Assembly (NCBI RefSeq): GCF_037975245.1
Contig: NC_092571.1
Location: forward strand, 2,582,501 to 2,646,500
Reading direction: 5' to 3'
DNA: 64,000 nt
Source of the DNA: Apostichopus japonicus
Taxonomy: Eukaryota > Echinodermata > Holothuroidea > Aspidochirotida > Stichopodidae
Both the position numbers and the translations under genes were made by a program. Below the pieces are notes generated by a model that was not told the origin of the DNA, searched no databases, and was given only the letters and a program-made list of their open reading frames with translations. Each line of letters starts with the position of its first letter. The first letter of the stretch is position 1. Below are positions 36,329 to 64,000 of this stretch, piece by piece.

Positions 36329-37336
36329 ATCTCGTCTTCTCAATCATGCAAGTAAGAATGTCATCCCTAACTTTGAATCTAGGTAATGAATATCGTAAAA
36401 TTGATTTCTGATCCTACCAAGAAGCCTGTTGAGGAAGTTACTAAATAGCCATCTAATTGATGGCTGAATGAGAACACCAGTCGATGAAACAATTGCCAAC
36501 GGGACTGTTAATGCCAAGCCGTGTAAAACTTTTATCATACTGTCAAAACACACACACAACAGTTGAATCCAATCAGGCTCATTACCACTGGGTTTGGTAC
36601 AGCTATTTGTAAGCTGTTAGTTGTTTCGGGGAACACTTTCCCAACAGGTATAATCAGACTGTACAGACCCTATGCATGGATTTCCCAAACAATTTGGCAC
36701 CATTGTTCTTCCAGACTCTACCTTTCTAGTACATTGAGGATATTACTGCCATTTGCCACAATATTGATAACAGATTTTGAGCCTAACGGCGGTCAAAGCA
36801 GCACTTATTAAAATAAGTAACTAAGTGCACCAACTTACCCAAGTGCCATTTTGTGAATGTGGTTTACATTTTCTCAGTTATATATTATTTATTTTTTTGG
36901 TTTGTAAAATTAATTATATCCAGGTACATGGGACGGCTATGGTTCCCATATGATGCCTTCATTAACACTGATTTAGCTATGAATTTTATTGATGATATTG
37001 ATATCAATATTGTGTGTCCTTGTGCGCAAACAGTAATGAAGTTTTTTGAGGGGTGATATGGAAGGAAAATGTATATTTTATTGGGAAAGCCTATATGTGC
37101 CATTGTTTCTATAAATGATTAACATGTAACATACAGATATCAAGCAAGAACAAGGTCGCGTAGAGTTAGTTTGCATCAAGTCAAATGTGCATCAGATCTC
37201 CAAACTAAGATCATTTATTTATCCCTTGTCTACTAATCCCCTTACATCTATCTCTTTGTGTTCACCATGCTCATTAACCATGTCTGTATTCTGTGCGTGT
37301 TTTTGTGCCTTCTGTTACTATAACTTGTCATTTAGC

Positions 37337-37370
37337 ATTTGAAGAAGATCCTGCTAGGATCGAAACGTCA
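37337..37370 (+). mobile_element. Penelope-like hairpin motif (degenerate hammerhead ribozyme?)
   Basis: TTGAAGAA is followed by the perfect hairpin GATCC-TGCTA-GGATC and then GAAACGTC. The layout is that of minimal hammerhead ribozymes in Penelope-like retroelements (CUGANGA, stem II, GAAA). The first C of the core reads T here, so it is probably inactive. No reverse transcriptase was recognised nearby. Confidence 0.45.
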
Positions 37371-38873
37371 GGCCAACTTACTTTTACACATTCTATTACA
37401 CAGGCTCTCTAGTGGATAAGCAGTTTGCTAACAGTTTTATTTTATTTTGATTATCTATTTAGCGCAGAAAATTACATGACGGCATAGTATGCTTTATACA
37501 GTGCATTTATTTATGCAGAATCAGTGCACGCAACATGTGACTTTCTGATTGACTTGTTAACTGATTTCGTGATTCTATTGTTTTGACGGATGTATTCCTT
37601 TATCCTTTAGTCGATAATTTTACAGGTTTTGGTCAGACTATAGGAGAATGTCAATTCACGCCATCTGTTGAAATTAAAAGCGTGAAGTATCCACATCTGG
37701 CGTGGATTAGCATTCATTCATTCAGTGTTAAGTTTCTTGGTAATAAATCTAATCTCGTGTAAAGAAGTAAAATTTAAAAACAAAAATTGTATCATTGACT
37801 AAATTAAACAATAGAGTTCGGGATTTTTTTTTCACACCGGTTGAGAAAGATTTTTATTACTGTGTGCTACACAGTTTATGATCGCGACAGCTAGAAGAGG
37901 GATTATTTTAAACTTGTTTGATATAGGCTAACTGTGCAGTTTAACTCATACATACGAGATAAATTTAGCAGTGGATTTCAATATCAGCTTGACAAACGAC
38001 CAAAGGTGTTTGCAAGCAAAATATTGGGATAACAAATATATCCTTAGTTGACACAGAGGCAACTAAATAAAACGTTTACACCATATCTCTACATGTAAAG
38101 TTGAGCTAAGAAAATCATCTTTTGAGATGAAGAAGAAGAAGAAAGGGCAAAATTGGAATTTCTTGTAAGGGGAAGGGAGAATTTGGGGCTTGGCTAGGGT
38201 TTTCTTATTATGTCGTTTGTCAGTTACTTTGACTGCACAGAAAATGGACTGTCCTCAAACTGATGTTACCGTAATAACTCATCACTCATCCATATTAAAT
38301 TCAATCCATTTACCTTGTAAAGTAAACTGGTATTTGTAACGGGATTAGTTTTTATACACTGGGAACAGCTTTACTGCTGTAATTAATCAAACTCATTTGC
38401 TTTCTAAAATGTAATTTAATAATAAAAAAACGGGTCCATTTGTTGAAAACCTTTCAAGTACTGTGGAGCGGAATGCACAAAGAACCCGTTTGATGAGTTT
38501 TCGAAAGTTTCGAGGTAAATACTCCTTGAATAAACAGCCACATATCTCACTGAGTCCATCAAAGTTTTGTGCCCCTCCCCCCTCCCCAGATTGACCCCTC
38601 TTTTGTCTCTCTCTTTCCGCTGGTATACTGAAAGCAGCCGGAGAGTCACGCAATGGATAGTAAAATACCTGAAAATGGTAGTACTCTCTGTAAATGGAAA
38701 ATAGATCATGATTTATTATAAAACGGAATTCAAACCATTGGTGATCCCATGAATACCATACAACCATAGTAGTTTTCCGAGATTACCATTCTATAGTCAA
38801 TTTGATACTGCTATGTCACAAAATGTACTAACAATTTCTCTTTATAAGTATTAACAAAATCGTTGGACACATG

Positions 38874-38874
38874 A

Positions 38875-38908
<34 letters not shown>
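38874..38908. repeat. CCGACA hexamer microsatellite
   Basis: About six units of CCGACA, intergenic. Confidence 0.9.
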
Positions 38909-40342
38909 TACTGTTGGATGCATAAATGTATAGAGACAAAAAGGAAACAGAAAATACGGGCAAAGATTTATAATGCAAAAAGTCACAAGCTCCCCCCTCC
39001 CTCAAGCCCCTCCGAAGTTTGTCCCCCGGACAAACTCAGGAACCTAAGTCCCACGGCCCCTGAAAGGTACAGCATATCAAGGGGAAGGGGGAATGCCAGA
39101 AGGGAGGGATGGGGGGAGAGGAGAAACGCGACGTTGAAAGATTTACAATAATTCATCCATCTCTTTTGTCGTCTGAAAACCTTTCATAGTCACCTTTGAC
39201 CTCCTGCGCTTACGTGAGCGCTTCCAAATCCATATCACAGCCATGGCACGAAAGATTGTTTTTGTCTTTTGGTATTATCAGAACATATAAATAAAACAGA
39301 TGTTGTTGACTAACGTGTCATGTAACCTTGACTAATTCTATCGTTAATAAACCTTTCTGGACACTTTGAGACAAGAGAGAAGTTTGGAAACACGCACGTT
39401 TTCCTCACTGTGCCGGGAAAGGTAACATTTTTGATAATCTCTGATTTTTTGCTCTTATGTAATCTTTTTAAGTTTGAGTACATACCGTCTTGTTTTTAAT
39501 GTGCTTCATATTTCTGTGCCTGCTGTTATGTTTTTGGAAGAGAATAAGAGGTAAAAGACTTTTTACTTGTATGCTAGTGATATTCGCGTTAATTTTAGGC
39601 GCGAATTGTTTTTGGAAACTTTAATGACAGAAAATGCCTAGCCATTTGCCTTGTTTTTGAAGTTTTTACTATTTCTTTACAAAAGTCTTATTGAAGTAAA
39701 AGTTTAGAAAAAAGTTTCCATTCGACTCTTTCGACTTGCAAGACACAAATGTGATATGTTCTCCAACTCTCTAAGTCGATCTTGAAGTGAGGAGTTACTA
39801 CTCGGGGGGGGGGGGGGGGTTCTGAGTACCAAACCGACAAGGTGATTAAAAGCTCTAGTCTTGTCCATTGTTTCAATAAATATATGCAAAATGTTAGCAA
39901 ATAATTATCTATAATACAAGTGATGAAATGTCAGTTTGAAACGTTGATCGATCGCAACATTGACATTAGAAAAGAAAGCAATTTTAAAGCCGCTGTTCGA
40001 GTTAAGTCAAAAGAAGAGACGTTTTTGACCTAATAGCGTTTCATTTGGAGAAACAACGTCATGATAGCAGGGCATACATAGCACGCCAGAAGATTTTTTC
40101 ATAGTTATTATAAAATAAACCGATTTTGTGAAGACACGTTAGTTAGCCGGCAGACCTTCCTACGAGCAACATTAAACGTATATTTGATAAAATATCATGA
40201 AAATCAAGCACTTTGTAGATACATTTCTCATTTGTACTTTCTTTTTCACTTTTCTATCAACAATATTTTCTTTTCATTTATTTCTTTTCGGAAGTTAATA
40301 GTCGAATATTAGAAAGTGAAACTACGTAAACTAGGTTTTACG

Positions 40343-63436
<23,094 letters not shown>

Positions 63437-64000
63437 GTAAGTCGCCCGTCATCATGCAAAAAAGAGGAGAAAAGCCAAAAAATGGATTGGAATCGGTATA
63501 GAGCATGAACACGTTCCGGGCTATTTGTATCTTTTGAGTTTCTTGTTGAGAGACAGTTGGGTAGAATGAATTGTGATAAAATAGGACTTCTGCAGCTAAT
63601 TTCCTATTATGCCAGTGGTGCTCATGTAAACGATGAGAGAGGGAGAGCCTAGGTAATGGGAAGGGAGGGGTGGGGAGGATGAGATGCGATTGGAGCTGCG
63701 GTTGAAAGATCATTGACAAAATCCTATGCGCTATTAACTATAGGCCTAAAGCATGCAGCCAGAACAGGCAGTTGGTGACACACATCACAGTTATTGTACA
63801 AATCAGAATACAACACTTCTTTCGTCTTAAATTCTCTTGGCTATTACACAAAAAGTAAGAAACAAGCAACAGACAGACATATTTCATAAATTCATATTTT
63901 CATGTTGTCGTCGTGCTATACACATATTTCAGGTTCTATTATTATTTTTTCTCATTTTAAATGTTATCTTGCATAGATTTGCAGTTTGATAAACATAAAT
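63437..64000. other. gene B intron running off the right edge
   Basis: Follows a GTAAGT donor after the first half of SUEL 3. No matching second SUEL exon (FGDPC/KYL type) is present, so the gene continues outside the window. Confidence 0.7.

Noticed and set aside
36344-36811. Frames upstream of the hammerhead-like motif, considered as Penelope RT or GIY-YIG
   Set aside because: No RT or endonuclease motif could be read on either strand.
38393-38767. 124-residue minus-strand frame
   Set aside because: Low-complexity Ser/Gly/Arg stretch, no domain, no splice partners.

Overview
The window is animal nuclear DNA. It has AT-rich introns with GT/AG borders, microsatellites and many decayed transposons. 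The coding content suggests a marine deuterostome, most likely an echinoderm such as a sea cucumber: secreted proteins built from sea-urchin-egg-lectin (SUEL/galactose-binding lectin) and farnesoic-acid-O-methyltransferase-like (FAMeT, Pfam Methyltransf_FA) domains, plus a transposon carrying a P2X7-tail-like domain and a THAP-like domain. The species cannot be fixed from sequence alone. All three protein-coding genes lie on the + strand.

Region 1 (1-10895): the last seven exons of a USP5/USP13-type deubiquitinase, with the end of the catalytic domain, two UBA domains, the catalytic-His box and the stop codon. Its introns hold a 44-bp satellite, a nine-copy 150-bp array derived from an exon/donor junction, and a 3.2-kb TTAA-flanked DNA transposon.

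Region 2 (10896-17353): intergenic DNA with SINE copies.

Region 3 (17354-26162): a complete nine-exon gene, here called gene A, for a 429-residue secreted protein: signal peptide, FAMeT, FAMeT, SUEL lectin.

Region 4 (26163-40342): intergenic DNA with a frameshifted leucine-rich-repeat transmembrane gene (29084-30528), a very long TCA/ATC microsatellite, a decayed LINE reverse transcriptase and a Penelope-like hairpin motif.

Region 5 (40343 to the right edge): gene B, a paralogue of gene A with 23 recognised exons (1157 codons, open at the right edge): signal peptide, four FAMeT, two SUEL, two FAMeT, and the first half of a third SUEL. Every module begins and ends in intron phase 1. FAMeT modules are normally three exons and SUEL modules two. 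Gene B therefore looks like repeated duplication of a gene-A-like FAMeT-FAMeT-SUEL cassette. Its introns carry a LINE fragment, two SINEs, a hAT MITE with a perfect 8-bp target duplication, and several local tandem duplications.

Exon borders were read by eye from splice signals, frame continuity and repetition between paralogous modules. Exon lengths sum to whole codons in gene A, in gene B as far as it runs, and in the USP5 tail once its one-base opening overhang is allowed for.
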